Assembly (NCBI RefSeq): GCF_003148385.1
Contig: NZ_CP029463.1
Coordinates: 2,108,001-2,172,000, forward strand
DNA: 64,000 nt
Direction: 5' to 3'
From: Flavobacterium sediminis
GTDB lineage: Bacteria > Bacteroidota > Bacteroidia > Flavobacteriales > Flavobacteriaceae
Made by a program: the position numbers and the translations under genes. This document shows, one piece after another, positions 33,773 through 45,909 of the stretch. The first letter of the stretch is position 1. Each line of letters begins with the position of its first letter. The notes under the pieces were generated by a model. The model ran no database searches. It was given only the letters and a program-made list of their open reading frames with translations, and was not told where the DNA came from.

Positions 33773-34117
33773 ATGAAAAAAGTAATGTTAGTATTCTTTT
33801 TAAGTTTTTTGGCATCTACAGGAATGATGGGGCAAGAAAAGAAAAGTAAGAATAAACAAGTTGAATTTAAAGTTAACGGGAATTGTGAAATGTGTAAAAA
33901 ACGTATAGAAAAGGCTGCTTTTTCTGTTAAAGGAGTAAAAAGTGCACAGTGGCATGTTGATCATCACGATATTCATCTGATTATTGATGAAAATAAATGT
34001 TCAGTTGAAGAAGTACAACAAGCAATTGCTAAAGCCGGTCACGATACTGAAAACTTTAAAGCTAGTAATGAAGATTACGAGCGTTTGCATTCTTGTTGTC
34101 AATACGAACGATTGTAA
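33773..34117 (+). CDS. Heavy-metal-associated (HMA) domain protein
   Basis: 114 residues: signal peptide, then a ferredoxin-like HMA domain with the metal-binding CxxC (NGNCEMCKKRIEKA). The C-terminus has a further CC. It lies 20 bases after the receptor and probably carries the metal in the periplasm. Confidence 0.88.
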   Translation: MKKVMLVFFLSFLASTGMMGQEKKSKNKQVEFKVNGNCEMCKKRIEKAAFSVKGVKSAQWHVDHHDIHLIIDENKCSVEEVQQAIAKAGHDTENFKASNEDYERLHSCCQYERL

Positions 34118-34122
34118 AAAAA

Positions 34123-34155
34123 TAAAACCGATTAGATTTCTAATCGGTTTTTTAT
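34123..34155. terminator. Bidirectional terminator
   Basis: Hairpin AAACCGATTAGA / TCTAATCGGTTT with flanking A and T runs between convergent genes. Confidence 0.8.
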
Positions 34156-34156
34156 T

Positions 34157-36490
34157 TTAGAGCTTAACAGGAAGTACTTCATGGAAAAAATTACCGGAAC
34201 CGTCAAGACCTTGTATGTCGAGATAGAATTCTTTTAGATCAAAATGAGGAAAAGAAAATTCAAATTCACCTGTTTCATTGGTGTAAATGTTATTTTTCCA
34301 ATCAACTACACCGTATTTTTTAAATGAATCATGGTCGTAATCTTGGTACTCAATGTTTTTGAAGGGAATATCTTTTTGAAACCCTTTTTTGATCTGAATT
34401 TTACTTGATTTAATTGTTGGGTTTGAGTCTTTGTCATAAGTTATTCGGGTGTAAATGCGTATGCTTCCATTAGAGCCGTTCATGCCTTCACCAAATCCTG
34501 TTCTGTTAATATAAATCTCATCTACCTGTCTTAATGACATGCCTAAAAGTAAACTGAAATCAGTTATAGGAGTATTGTCTAAATAAACAATTGGGGTTCG
34601 GGATCCTAAAACTGATTTGGACGCTCTGGCATTGATAATAACATTTATTCCTGATACACTGACATCGAATCCGTTAAATGATATAAAAGATAAGACATCA
34701 TTGTATGTTTGCCTGTCTGTTTCATTTATTTTGAATGCTCGGGCATAATTATTCTGGTATCTTGTATTTCCGTAGATAAGCTTCTCTTTTTTTTCTGAAA
34801 CTAATTGTATACTATCCAGTTCAATTATTTTTCCTGTTTTAGGAAATAGATTAACATATTCATCCTGCTTTTTCTCATAGAAAGTACTTTGACAGGAGTT
34901 TTTCTTTATAAGAACAGGTTTTAAAAACTTACTGTTGTTATTCTTTAAAGTAGTAACTACGCTGAGCTTTTTTAAATTAGTATTGTTCTTTAAAAGAGAA
35001 AAATGACAATAAACGGAATCTTCTAATAGTAAGTTTTTAAAATAGAACGAGTTGTCGGTTTCTATGTTGGTTCCTAAATTAAGACTTCCTTGAGTGTATA
35101 GTTTTAATTGTAGTTTTTCTTTATTCGGGATATTTTGGTTTATTTTTCCGGTAATATCAATACCGAATTCATAATCGTATTTCTGTACAATAGTGTCGTT
35201 CAGTATTGAATTCCAATTGTATTTCGATTTACAGCCCATCAAATAGAGGTCGAGTTCGTATTGTTTTTTTCGATCAAAATTTTCGAAATAATAATGTGTA
35301 TTATTTAATTTTTCTTTAGTTACATTCTCAAAGGCTAAATGATTAATGATAGAATTTTGGCTTATATTGGAGTTAGGAAGAATACTGATGCTCATAATCC
35401 CGATATTATTCTTCAACAATCCTTTTACTCTTATACTGTCGTTGTTTTTAACAGCATTTCGGATTTCAATTTTGTTTGGATCTTTTTTTATAAAGATCAA
35501 TCTTTCAGCGATGGATTCATTTTTTGAGTTTAATAATCTTAAAGTATTTAACCCGTTAAAGAATTCTTTTTGTTCGAGGAAAAAATCTTTTTTGGTCAGG
35601 TTGTCAAAACGGATGTCTAAGAACTTTATAGAATCATATTTTTCTATGATAAGTTTTAAATTTTCTTCTTTTATTTTAGTTAAGGTATTGGCATTGGTTT
35701 TTAAAGTAAGCAATACATTATCTTGTTTGATAAAGGTGAGTGCCGATAAATTAACGCCTTCAATAGTCACAGGAGGTAAATCATGTGAAAAAGTTTGGTT
35801 AGCAACACTTGTTTTTATGGAGTAAGTTGTGTTTTTAGTATTGAGTAAATCAAATTTCCCGTATCCTTCTTGATTTGTATAAAAGCTTGTAATGGTATTG
35901 CCGGAATCGTCTGTAACATCGGCGGAAAGTTTGACTCCTTTGTTTTGGCAGTCTGTTATTTTGACAACAACTGTATTATCACTTTCAAATAATAGTTTTC
36001 CTCCTTCGGGAGTTATTTCAAAATTAAGATGTTCCGGTTCAGAATGAAGATCGAGAGGTGTGTCTTCAATGTTGATTATTTCAAACTCTTCAATGGTAGA
36101 TTCATCTTCAATGAAGTTGTTCATGTAATTGGTATAAATATGCAGAAAGTATTTTCCTGAAGGGAGGCTTTTATCTAATTTAATTTGCCCTGAAGTAATC
36201 CCGTTTGAAGCATAGAAAAGTTGGTTTTTTATTTCGTTTTTATCTTGATTATAAAGAGAGATATAAACATTGGTGGTTAAAGGATTCAATTTGTTAGTCT
36301 TTTTGTCTAAAATATAGCCTTTAAACCATACAGTTTCATTAGAAAAATAAGTGTTCTTGTTGAGGTGTAAATAAATATTTTCTCTGTCAAGTTTGAAATA
36401 GTTCTGAAATTTACGGTCAACTTCGTTGATATTCTGGGCCTTTAAAGCTATTGATAGTAAGAGGGTTAATAGAAAAAATTTTCGAAACAT
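34157..36490 (-). CDS. Large exported protein with MG2-like and TonB-plug-like domains
   Basis: 777 residues with a signal peptide (MFRKFFLLTLLLSIALKAQ). The first part resembles the macroglobulin MG2-type domains of Bacteroidetes surface proteins (ENIYLHLNKNTYFSNETVWFK is cut here to its core: LHLNKNTYFSNETVW). Near residues 630-680 a plug-like segment is present (TPIVYLDNTPI; VDEIYINRTGFGEG). No barrel follows. The substrate is unknown; it could help display or import a polymer. Confidence 0.75.
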   Translation of the reverse strand: MFRKFFLLTLLLSIALKAQNINEVDRKFQNYFKLDRENIYLHLNKNTYFSNETVWFKGYILDKKTNKLNPLTTNVYISLYNQDKNEIKNQLFYASNGITSGQIKLDKSLPSGKYFLHIYTNYMNNFIEDESTIEEFEIINIEDTPLDLHSEPEHLNFEITPEGGKLLFESDNTVVVKITDCQNKGVKLSADVTDDSGNTITSFYTNQEGYGKFDLLNTKNTTYSIKTSVANQTFSHDLPPVTIEGVNLSALTFIKQDNVLLTLKTNANTLTKIKEENLKLIIEKYDSIKFLDIRFDNLTKKDFFLEQKEFFNGLNTLRLLNSKNESIAERLIFIKKDPNKIEIRNAVKNNDSIRVKGLLKNNIGIMSISILPNSNISQNSIINHLAFENVTKEKLNNTHYYFENFDRKKQYELDLYLMGCKSKYNWNSILNDTIVQKYDYEFGIDITGKINQNIPNKEKLQLKLYTQGSLNLGTNIETDNSFYFKNLLLEDSVYCHFSLLKNNTNLKKLSVVTTLKNNNSKFLKPVLIKKNSCQSTFYEKKQDEYVNLFPKTGKIIELDSIQLVSEKKEKLIYGNTRYQNNYARAFKINETDRQTYNDVLSFISFNGFDVSVSGINVIINARASKSVLGSRTPIVYLDNTPITDFSLLLGMSLRQVDEIYINRTGFGEGMNGSNGSIRIYTRITYDKDSNPTIKSSKIQIKKGFQKDIPFKNIEYQDYDHDSFKKYGVVDWKNNIYTNETGEFEFSFPHFDLKEFYLDIQGLDGSGNFFHEVLPVKL

Positions 36491-36553
36491 ATTCCTGTTT
36501 TTTTCAAATGTAGGAAAAATACAAACAGGTTAAATTCTTTTTTAGTCAAATGC

Positions 36554-36585
36554 AAAAAAAGCTGCCCGAATTGACAGGCAGCTTT
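36554..36585 (-). terminator. Terminator of groEL
   Basis: Hairpin AAAAGCTGCC / GGCAGCTTTT around a short loop, about 30 bases past the groEL stop codon. Confidence 0.8.
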
Positions 36586-36615
36586 TAATTTGTTCTGGTA
36601 AGAAGAAGGATGTTA

Positions 36616-38262
<1,647 letters not shown>

Positions 38263-38288
38263 TTAAGGTTTAAAAGTTGTTTGTTTTT

Positions 38289-38564
38289 TTATAAGATAGC
38301 GTAAATTTCATCTTCACGCATGATCAGGTAATCTTTACCTTCGTACTTGAACTCGGTACCTGAATATTTGCCATAAAGTACAGTGTCGCCTACTTTAACG
38401 GTCATCGTGTGGTCTTTTTTACCGTTACCTACGGCAACTACAGTTCCTTTTTGAGGTTTTTCTTTTGCAGTGTCAGGAATAATGATCCCTGAAGCCGTTG
38501 TAGTTTCTGCAGCCATTGGCTCAATTACTACGCGATCTGAAATAGGTTTAATGTTTAATGACAT
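38289..38564 (-). CDS. groES: 10 kDa co-chaperonin GroES
   Basis: 91 residues. The mobile loop ([19 protein letters not shown]) and the C-terminal [12 protein letters not shown] are typical. First gene of the groESL operon; no CIRCE element was seen upstream. Confidence 0.98.
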   Translation of the reverse strand: MSLNIKPISDRVVIEPMAAETTTASGIIIPDTAKEKPQKGTVVAVGNGKKDHTMTVKVGDTVLYGKYSGTEFKYEGKDYLIMREDEIYAIL

Positions 38565-38657
38565 AATTTATCTAGTTTTTTAATGTTAAATTTTACGGTC
38601 AAAATCTTTTCAGAAATTATGCCAAATGCTTTTCCTGACATTTTTGCTGAAAATAAA

Positions 38658-38686
38658 AATGCCAGCACTGACAGGCTGGCATTTTA
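38658..38686 (-). terminator. Terminator after secG
   Basis: Hairpin AATGCCAGC / GCTGGCATT with a T-run on the minus strand, downstream of secG. Confidence 0.75.
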
Positions 38687-38708
38687 ATGATAGTATTTTT
38701 TACAGCAA

Positions 38709-39062
38709 TTATTTTGCAGCGTCCTCTGTTGCAGCAGGAGCTTGTTCAATAGCTTGTTGTTGAGCTTCCGGAGTAGCCGGGATTTCAGTTTGAGGAATAG
38801 TCACTTCGTCATCTCCTAATACTTTTGAACCTGAAGCACTGTTGTTAAATGCTATTGAAGATAATAAGATCAATGCAATTAAGATCCCTCCTAAGGTCCA
38901 GGTACTTTTGTCTAAAAAGTCAGTTGTTTTCTGAACACCACCTAATTGTTGAGAACCTCCGAATGTAGAAGATAATCCGCCTCCTTTAGGGTTTTGAACC
39001 ATAATGGCTAAAATCAATAAAAAACAAACAATTGTGATTGCAATTAAAAATCCTGTAAACAT
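38709..39062 (-). CDS. secG: Preprotein translocase subunit SecG
   Basis: 117 residues with two membrane helices and the conserved VQNPKGGGLSSTFGG loop. The Ala/Glu/Gln-rich tail after the second helix is usual in Bacteroidetes. It follows the TPR gene by 2 bases and is last in the lptE-secG run. Confidence 0.93.
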   Translation of the reverse strand: MFTGFLIAITIVCFLLILAIMVQNPKGGGLSSTFGGSQQLGGVQKTTDFLDKSTWTLGGILIALILLSSIAFNNSASGSKVLGDDEVTIPQTEIPATPEAQQQAIEQAPAATEDAAK

Positions 39063-39064
39063 AA

Positions 39065-39930
39065 TTAGTTATTATTATTTTGTTGTAATTTTTTTATACT
39101 ATTAATTCGGTCTGCAAAGAAACTACTTTTTTCTGGATATTTCAAAATTAAAATTTCATAAGCTTGTATGGCACGTTGATATTTTTTTTGTTCTAAGTAT
39201 ATCTGCGCCAATGTTTCGGTCATCAAATGTGTAGGTTCTTCAAGGCTTTTGCTGATATTTACGGCGTTGGACTGGCTTTCTTTTGAAGGAACTATTTTAG
39301 GGTTTGTTTCAATAAATTTATCGATCAAATCGAATTTTTTGTTTCGTTCACTGTCAATTTCAGGCTCTTTTTCAGTTTCATTTCTTTCAATAGGAGCAAT
39401 TCTGGTAAGCTGGAGCCATTCGTTAAAAGAGTGTTTTTCACTTGAATTGAAGTTGAAAGGTTTGCCTATTTCTAATAGCTCTTCCGGAGAAGCTTCTGTA
39501 TTTTCATTCGGTGCAACATCCGTTTTTAAAGCATGCTCAGTAATCGGGGTTTCTATTTCTTCTGCTTGTGGAATGTCGGTCTGACTTTTCGGGTTTCCGA
39601 AAGGTTTTCGGGAGCTATCCATTCACTTTCCGTAACATCAATCTCTTCAAGAGCCGTTTGTTGTTCTTCGATATGTTGTTTTTGAAGTGTATGAAAACCG
39701 TCAGAAGTAATGAAATGAAATAAGATACTTCTATCCGTTGTATAAGCGGCTGCTTTTTTCAGTTCATAATTGTATCTGAAGCTCTGATTGTTGTAAAGCC
39801 CTTTTATATATAAGGCTCTGGCTGCCTGAAAGTACGGAAATTGTTGTAAAACGGATTCTAATGATGCGGTTTGTACATCATTAATAGCTTCTGGCTTGTT
39901 TAATAGATATGTTAAATCGTTAGTGTTCAA
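39065..39930 (-). CDS. TPR-containing protein, frameshifted in this sequence
   Basis: Two overlapping reading frames (39553-39930 and 39065-39622) encode what is one protein in related genomes. The first part has NKPEAINDV and FPYFQAARALYIKGLYN; the second ends with a TPR (LAQIYLEQKKYQRAIQAYEI). Adding one base to the T-run at 39605-39608 (A on the coding strand) gives the continuous reading APEKPFGNPKSQTD. The disruption is therefore probably a homopolymer error. It lies between lptE and secG. Confidence 0.75.
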
Positions 39931-39942
39931 TAGAATTTGATT

Positions 39943-40455
39943 TTACCATTTTGCTAAGGAAGCGTTGAAAATATCTTGTGTGATCCGTTCGTAAATTTCG
40001 TCTAAAGCCGTTGTTAACCTACTTCCTACCATTTGTTCGGAAGCCGGGTAATCATGATAGAATGAAAACCGTTTTTCAAAATCATCATCTTCGTGTTTTT
40101 TATTGGTAAAACGAACCAAAACACTTATAGTTAAACGGTTTTGAGCAGCAAGCTGGTCTGCCGTTGCTGACATAGGGGAAATGCGGTATTCTACAATTTC
40201 TCCTTCATATACTAAATCTCCGTCGTGATTTACTAAATTCAGGTTCGTCTGGTTCTGGATCAGATCCTGCAGACGAAGTGTGAATGTTCTTTCAATTCCG
40301 GGTTCGATCAGATCAGCTGAATTCTGAAAATAATTGACCTGAAATGTTTCGGCGTCGATTTTACCTGTTCCGGTAAGATTATAGTTTACACTACATCCTG
40401 TAAACAGCAGGGTGATACTAAGGATTAAAAAACTGTATTTTAGCTTTGAGATCAT
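39943..40455 (-). CDS. lptE: LPS-assembly lipoprotein LptE
   Basis: 170 residues. A signal peptide ends in a lipobox (LLFTGCSVNYN), and the rest fits the LptE family (GIERTFTLRLQDLI; TTALDEIYERITQDIF). LptE plugs the LptD barrel to deliver LPS to the outer leaflet. Its position after the sigma-54 activator gene (1-base gap) is conserved in Flavobacteriaceae. Confidence 0.88.
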   Translation of the reverse strand: MISKLKYSFLILSITLLFTGCSVNYNLTGTGKIDAETFQVNYFQNSADLIEPGIERTFTLRLQDLIQNQTNLNLVNHDGDLVYEGEIVEYRISPMSATADQLAAQNRLTISVLVRFTNKKHEDDDFEKRFSFYHDYPASEQMVGSRLTTALDEIYERITQDIFNASLAKW

Positions 40456-40456
40456 T

Positions 40457-41725
40457 TTATAAATCGTATTGTTTAATTTTTCGGTATAATGTCCTTTCAG
40501 AGATTCCGAGTTCGTCAGCGGCTGCTTTTCGTTTGCCTTTGTTCCGTTCCAGAGCTTTTTTGATCAATTCGATCTCTTTGGCCTCTAAACTTAAGGTTTC
40601 TTCCTCAATGGCATCTTCAAAAATATATTGGTCATCATCAAAGTCTTCGTGGCGGTATCCTTCCGGAGCAAGGACATTGTTCTCTTTTACAGGAATAATT
40701 TCCGTTTCCGGCTGTTGTTCAAAAATAATGTCCTCTTCTTTTTGACCGTAAATGCGTTGGATCAGGTTTTTATTGTTTTCCTGAACTTTAGCACTTCCGT
40801 TCTGCATGAGTTCCAAAGTTAATTTTTTCAGGTCATTCAGGTCGGCTTTCATATCAAAAAGTACTTTGTACAAAATTTCCCTTTCGTTACTGAAGTCACT
40901 TTCCGATTTGGTATTGTTTACAATTGAAGGAAGATTGTTTCCTTCAGCAGGGAGATACGCTTGTAAAGTAGCTGCGGAAATATCGCGGTTGGTTTCCAAA
41001 ACGGAAATCTGTTCGGCAATATTTCTCAGTTGACGAATGTTTCCGCTCCAGCGGTAGCGGATCAGGTATTGTATAGCTTCTTCCGAAAGCCGAATAGTTG
41101 GCATTTTATATTTTTGAGCAAAATCAGCGGCAAATTTCCGAAACAGGATGTGAATATCATCTTTGCGCTCACGCAAGGGAGGTAAGTGGATTTCCACGGT
41201 ACTTAAACGATAATATAAGTCTTCGCGGAATTTGCCTTTGGAAATAGCTTCTTGCATATTTACATTAGTGGCAGCCACAATACGAACATTGGTTTTCTGT
41301 ACTTGTGAAGATCCCACTTTGATAAATTCGCCGTTTTCTAAAACGCGCAGCAAACGAACCTGAGTGGTTAAGGGTAATTCTCCCACTTCATCTAAGAAAA
41401 TAGTTCCGCCGTCTGCGACTTCAAAATAACCTTCACGAGTGGAAGTAGCTCCGGTAAATGAACCTTTTTCATGACCGAAAAGCTCACTGTCAATAGTTCC
41501 TTCCGGAATAGCGCCACAGTTTACAGCAATGTATTTGCCGTGTTTTCGGTGCGAAAGTGCATGAATTATTTTGGGAATACTTTCTTTACCAACACCACTT
41601 TCACCGGTAACCAAAACAGAAATATCTGTTGGTGCTACTTGAATGGCTTTTTCAAGTGCACGATTTAATTTCGGATCGTTACCAATGATTTCGAAGCGTT
41701 GTTTTATATTTTGAATGCTCTCCAT
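40457..41725 (-). CDS. Sigma-54-dependent transcriptional activator
   Basis: Start chosen at ATG 41725 (MESIQNIKQRFEIIG). About 422 residues: an AAA+ domain with Walker A GESGVGKE, the sigma-54 contact GSFTGAT and Walker B GGTIFLDEVGEL, an acidic linker, and a C-terminal Fis-type HTH (RKAAADELGISERTLYRKI). It has no receiver domain, so control is not by a simple two-component route. Its targets are not evident. Confidence 0.92.
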   Translation of the reverse strand: MESIQNIKQRFEIIGNDPKLNRALEKAIQVAPTDISVLVTGESGVGKESIPKIIHALSHRKHGKYIAVNCGAIPEGTIDSELFGHEKGSFTGATSTREGYFEVADGGTIFLDEVGELPLTTQVRLLRVLENGEFIKVGSSQVQKTNVRIVAATNVNMQEAISKGKFREDLYYRLSTVEIHLPPLRERKDDIHILFRKFAADFAQKYKMPTIRLSEEAIQYLIRYRWSGNIRQLRNIAEQISVLETNRDISAATLQAYLPAEGNNLPSIVNNTKSESDFSNEREILYKVLFDMKADLNDLKKLTLELMQNGSAKVQENNKNLIQRIYGQKEEDIIFEQQPETEIIPVKENNVLAPEGYRHEDFDDDQYIFEDAIEEETLSLEAKEIELIKKALERNKGKRKAAADELGISERTLYRKIKQYDL

Positions 41726-41814
41726 TTTTTTAAGTCTGAAAGTCAAAAGTCAAAAGTTTTAAACTCAAAAAAGAATTTCTTTCGACTTTAAAACTTTAAT
41801 CTTTCAACTAAATA

Positions 41815-43263
41815 TTATTGCATTTTTTCAGAATACCCGATGGCTTCACCGATTAATGTAGCGGTTGTACAATCTGAAATTTTAACCATTACAAAATCAC
41901 CCGGTTTATACTCTTCTTTTGGGAAAACCACGACTGTATTTTGAGAGTTCCTGCCGCTCCAATGTTTGTCGGAACGTTTGGAGTCTTTTTCAACTAAAAC
42001 TTCAACGGTTTGCCCTACAAATCGCTGAGTTCTTTCTAAAGCAATGCGTTGTTGTAAATCTATAATCTCATTTAAACGACGTTTTTTAACTTCTTCAGGT
42101 ACATCATCTTCCATTTTTCTTGCGGCTAAAGTTCCCGGTCGTTCTGAGTAGGCAAACATAAATCCGAAATCGTATCTTACGTGTTCCATTAAAGACAAGG
42201 TATCTTGATGATCTTCTTCAGTTTCGGTCGGGAATCCGGCGATCATATCCTGAGATAAAGAAATATCCGGGATCAATTCATAAATTTTATCAACCAAAGC
42301 CATATATTCTTCACGAGTATGCTGGCGGTTCATTTCTTTTAAGATACGAGTGCTTCCTGATTGAACCGGTAAGTGGATGTATTTACATATATTATGGTGT
42401 TTCGCCATCACTTCAATAACTTCCACGTGCATATCCTGCGGATTAGATGTTGAAAAACGGAAACGCATTTTAGGAAACTGAGAGGCGCATTGGTCTAATA
42501 ATTGCGCAAAATCAACTGCCGTAGCTTTTTGTATTTCGCTTGCTTTGTCAAAATCTTTTTTTAGACCTCCGCCATACCATAAATAGCTGTCGACATTTTG
42601 CCCTAGCAGTGTGATCTCTTTGAATCCTCTGTTCCAAAGATCCTGAATTTCCTCTACTATACTTTGCGGATCTCGGCTACGTTCTCTTCCTCGTGTGAAC
42701 GGAACCACACAAAAAGTACACATGTTGTCGCATCCGCGGGTAATAGATACAAAGGCAGATACTCCGTTGCTGCTTAAACGTACCGGTTGAACGTCTCCGT
42801 AAGTTTCTTCTTTTGAAAGGATTACATTGATGGCGTCACGACCTTCTTCCACTTCTTTTAGAAGGTTCGGAATATCTTTGTAGGCATCGGGACCTACCAC
42901 CATGTCCACGATCTTTTCTTCTTCAAGGAATTTGTCTTTTAAACGTTCTGCCATACAACCGAGAACCCCTACTTTCATGGATGGGTTGATCTTTTTAACG
43001 GCATTATATTGTTCCAGACGTTTACGAACGGTTTGTTCTGCTTTATCTCTGATCGAACAAGTGTTTACTAAAACTAAATCGGCTTCTTCAAGGTTTTGAG
43101 TAGTATTATAGCCTTCGTTAGCCAAGATAGAGGCAACGATTTCACTATCCGAAAAATTCATTTGACAACCATAACTTTCTATGAAAAGTTTTTTAGCATT
43201 GCCTTCCTTTTGTTCTTTAACAAGGCTTGTTCCTTGTTTGTTTTCTTCAATAATCTTTTCCAT
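41815..43263 (-). CDS. miaB: tRNA methylthiotransferase MiaB
   Basis: 482 residues. Order: MTTase domain with three Cys (YGCQMN, NTCSIRDKA, LGCMAER), radical SAM CxxxCxxC (CDNMCTFC), and a C-terminal TRAM domain. MiaB adds methylthio to i6A37 of tRNAs reading UNN codons. Housekeeping; not part of the RNA-repair locus despite the tRNA link. Confidence 0.97.
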   Translation of the reverse strand: MEKIIEENKQGTSLVKEQKEGNAKKLFIESYGCQMNFSDSEIVASILANEGYNTTQNLEEADLVLVNTCSIRDKAEQTVRKRLEQYNAVKKINPSMKVGVLGCMAERLKDKFLEEEKIVDMVVGPDAYKDIPNLLKEVEEGRDAINVILSKEETYGDVQPVRLSSNGVSAFVSITRGCDNMCTFCVVPFTRGRERSRDPQSIVEEIQDLWNRGFKEITLLGQNVDSYLWYGGGLKKDFDKASEIQKATAVDFAQLLDQCASQFPKMRFRFSTSNPQDMHVEVIEVMAKHHNICKYIHLPVQSGSTRILKEMNRQHTREEYMALVDKIYELIPDISLSQDMIAGFPTETEEDHQDTLSLMEHVRYDFGFMFAYSERPGTLAARKMEDDVPEEVKKRRLNEIIDLQQRIALERTQRFVGQTVEVLVEKDSKRSDKHWSGRNSQNTVVVFPKEEYKPGDFVMVKISDCTTATLIGEAIGYSEKMQ

Positions 43264-43393
43264 TTATAAAAATCCCAAAACGTTTAATGGGCAAAGATAA
43301 TACTAAATTCTATAATATGACATCTTGTCATATTATCTTTAACGATTTATTTGTTATAAAAACGACAATAGCCGAAAAATTTAAAAAAAACTT

Positions 43394-43402
43394 ATACTTT
43401 TG
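43394..43402 (+). promoter_or_regulatory. -7 box of topA
   Basis: TACTTTTG fits TAnnTTTG, about 20 bases before the chosen ATG at 43422. Confidence 0.5.
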
Positions 43403-43421
43403 CCTCAAACAAAAATTGGAC

Positions 43422-45907
43422 ATGGCAAAGAATTTAGTAATAGTAGAGTCACCCGCTAAAGCAAAAACTATCGAAAAATTTCTAGGAAAAGAGTTTCAGG
43501 TAGAATCGAGTTTTGGTCATATAGCAGATCTGCCTTCAAAGGAGATCGGCGTGGACGTAGCGCATGATTTTAAACCTAAATATGAAGTTTCCGGCGATAA
43601 AAAGTCGTTAGTAAAAAAGCTTAAGGATTTAGCTAAATCAGCAGAGATTGTTTGGTTAGCTTCCGATGAAGATCGCGAGGGAGAAGCTATTTCTTGGCAT
43701 TTGGCAGAAGAATTGAAATTGAAGCCGGAAAAGACTAAACGTATTGTATTTCATGAGATTACTAAGTCTGCCATTCAAAAAGCAATTGAAAACCCGAGAG
43801 GGATCGATTATAATTTAGTAAATGCGCAACAGGCCCGAAGAGTTTTAGACCGTTTAGTAGGGTATGAATTGTCGCCTGTATTGTGGAAAAAAGTCAAGGG
43901 AGGACTTTCTGCCGGACGGGTACAGTCGGTTTCTGTTCGTTTGATAGTAGAGCGTGAACGTGAAATCCAAAATTTCAATGCAGAAGCTTCTTATAGTGTT
44001 GTGGCAGAATTTGCAAATGAAGCCGGGAAAACCTTTAAAGCGCGTTTACCGAAGAACTTCAGATCAAAAGCAGAAGCAGAAACTTTCTTAAAACAAAATA
44101 TTGGCTCTGCTTATAAGGTAAGCGATCTGGAAACTAAACCAACCAAAAAATCTCCGGCAGCCCCGTTTACAACGTCTACTTTACAACAGGAGGCTGCGCG
44201 TAAGTTGTATTTGCCGGTAGGGATTACCATGCAAATTGCTCAAAGGTTGTATGAAGCAGGGTTGATTACTTATATGAGAACAGATAGTGTAAATCTTTCT
44301 CAGGAGGCTATGGAAGCAGCAAAAGCGGAAATAGAAAGTTACTATGGTAAGGAATTTTCCCAACCGCGCAATTTTGCGACGAAGTCAAAAGGAGCGCAGG
44401 AAGCGCACGAGGCCATTCGTCCTACAGATATGAGTCGTCATACAGTAAATTTAGACAGAGATCAGGCTCGATTATATGATTTGATATGGAAAAGAACATT
44501 GGCTTCTCAAATGAGCGATGCGCAATTGGAAAGAACAAATGTAAAAATAGAAGCAACCGGTCATAAAGAATATTTTGCTGCCAGTGGAGAGGTGATCAAA
44601 TTTGAAGGGTTCTTAAAAGTGTATTTAGAAGGGCATGATGACGATGAAGAAGAACAGGAAGGAATGCTTCCGGCTTTAAAAGTAGGAGAGAAACTGGCGA
44701 ATCATACTATTGTCGCAACAGAGCGCTTTTCACGTCCGCCAAGTCGATATACAGAAGCGTCATTGGTTAAGAAATTAGAGGAATTAGGGATTGGGCGACC
44801 GTCGACCTATGCGCCGACAATTTCAACAATTATTGCGCGTAATTATGTAGAAAAAGGTTCTAATGAAGGAGTGGAGCGAAAATATAACCAGTTAACATTG
44901 ATAGGTACAGATATGGTTTCTAAGGTCTTGACGGAAACGACGGGATCTGATAAAGGAAAATTGGTGCCGACAGATATCGGGATGATCGTAAATGATTTTT
45001 TGGTGGCCAATTTTGAAACGATATTAGATTATAACTTTACAGCAAAAGTGGAACAGGACTTTGATGAGATTGCTGAAGGAAAAGAAGATTGGGTGCAGAT
45101 GATGAAAGATTTTTACAGTCATTTCCATCCGAATGTAGTGGATGTGGAGAAAAATGCTGACAGAGAGACCGGAGAGCGTATTTTAGGGGTTCATCCGGAA
45201 AGCGGCAAACAAGTTTCGGTTCGATTAGGTAAATTCGGACCAATGGCTCAGATAGGAGATGCTGAAGATGAAAACAAACAATTTGCAAGTTTGTTACCGG
45301 AGCAGAATATCGGAACTATTACTTTGGATGAGGCGCTTACGTTGTTTTTGTTGCCGAAATCATTAGGAACGTATGACGGGGAGGAAGTAGAAGTGAATAA
45401 TGGTCGTTTCGGGCCTTATGTCCGATTCGGGAAAACATTTATTTCTTTGCCGAAGGGGAAGAACCGTTGGATGTAACATTAGAAAGAGCTGCTGAGCTGA
45501 TAGAAGAAAAAAAGCAGGCAGACGCTCCTATTGCTACTTACGAAGGAAAACCGGTTCAAAAAGGAGTTGGTCGTTTCGGACCGTTCATTAAGTGGGACGG
45601 AATGTTTATCAATGTCAGTAAAAAATATAATTTCGACAAGTTGAGTCAGGAAGATATAATAGAGCTTATTCAAGATAAAATACAAAAAGAAAAAGATAAA
45701 TTAATTCACGATTGGCCGGAAGAAGGAATCCGTGTAGAAAAAGCACGTTGGGGACGTTCGGTTATTTTAAAGGGGAAAACAAAGGTAGAATTAGGGAAAG
45801 AAGTGGATGCGGAAAAGTTAACCTTAGAGGAGGTAAAAGAATTGATTGAAAAGAAAGCACCGGCTAAAAAAACAGCATCTAAAAAAGCAACAGCTAAAAA
45901 GAAATAG
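43422..45907 (+). CDS. topA: DNA topoisomerase I, frameshifted in this sequence
   Basis: Start at ATG 43422 (MAKNLVIVESPAKAKT). TOPRIM domain at the N-terminus, SDEDREGEAISWH acidic cluster, catalytic Tyr in LITYMRTDS, C-terminal repeats and a Lys/Ala tail. The frame ends at 45476 and continues from 45467 in another frame. Adding one G to the run at 45455-45458 restores the reading PKGEEPLDVTLE. topA is normally essential, so the break is very likely a sequencing error. Together the parts give the usual length of about 830 residues. Confidence 0.93.
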
Positions 45908-45909
45908 GT

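Noticed and set aside
43422..45907. topA as a real pseudogene
   Set aside because: Normally essential, all motifs intact, one missing G in a homopolymer explains the break.
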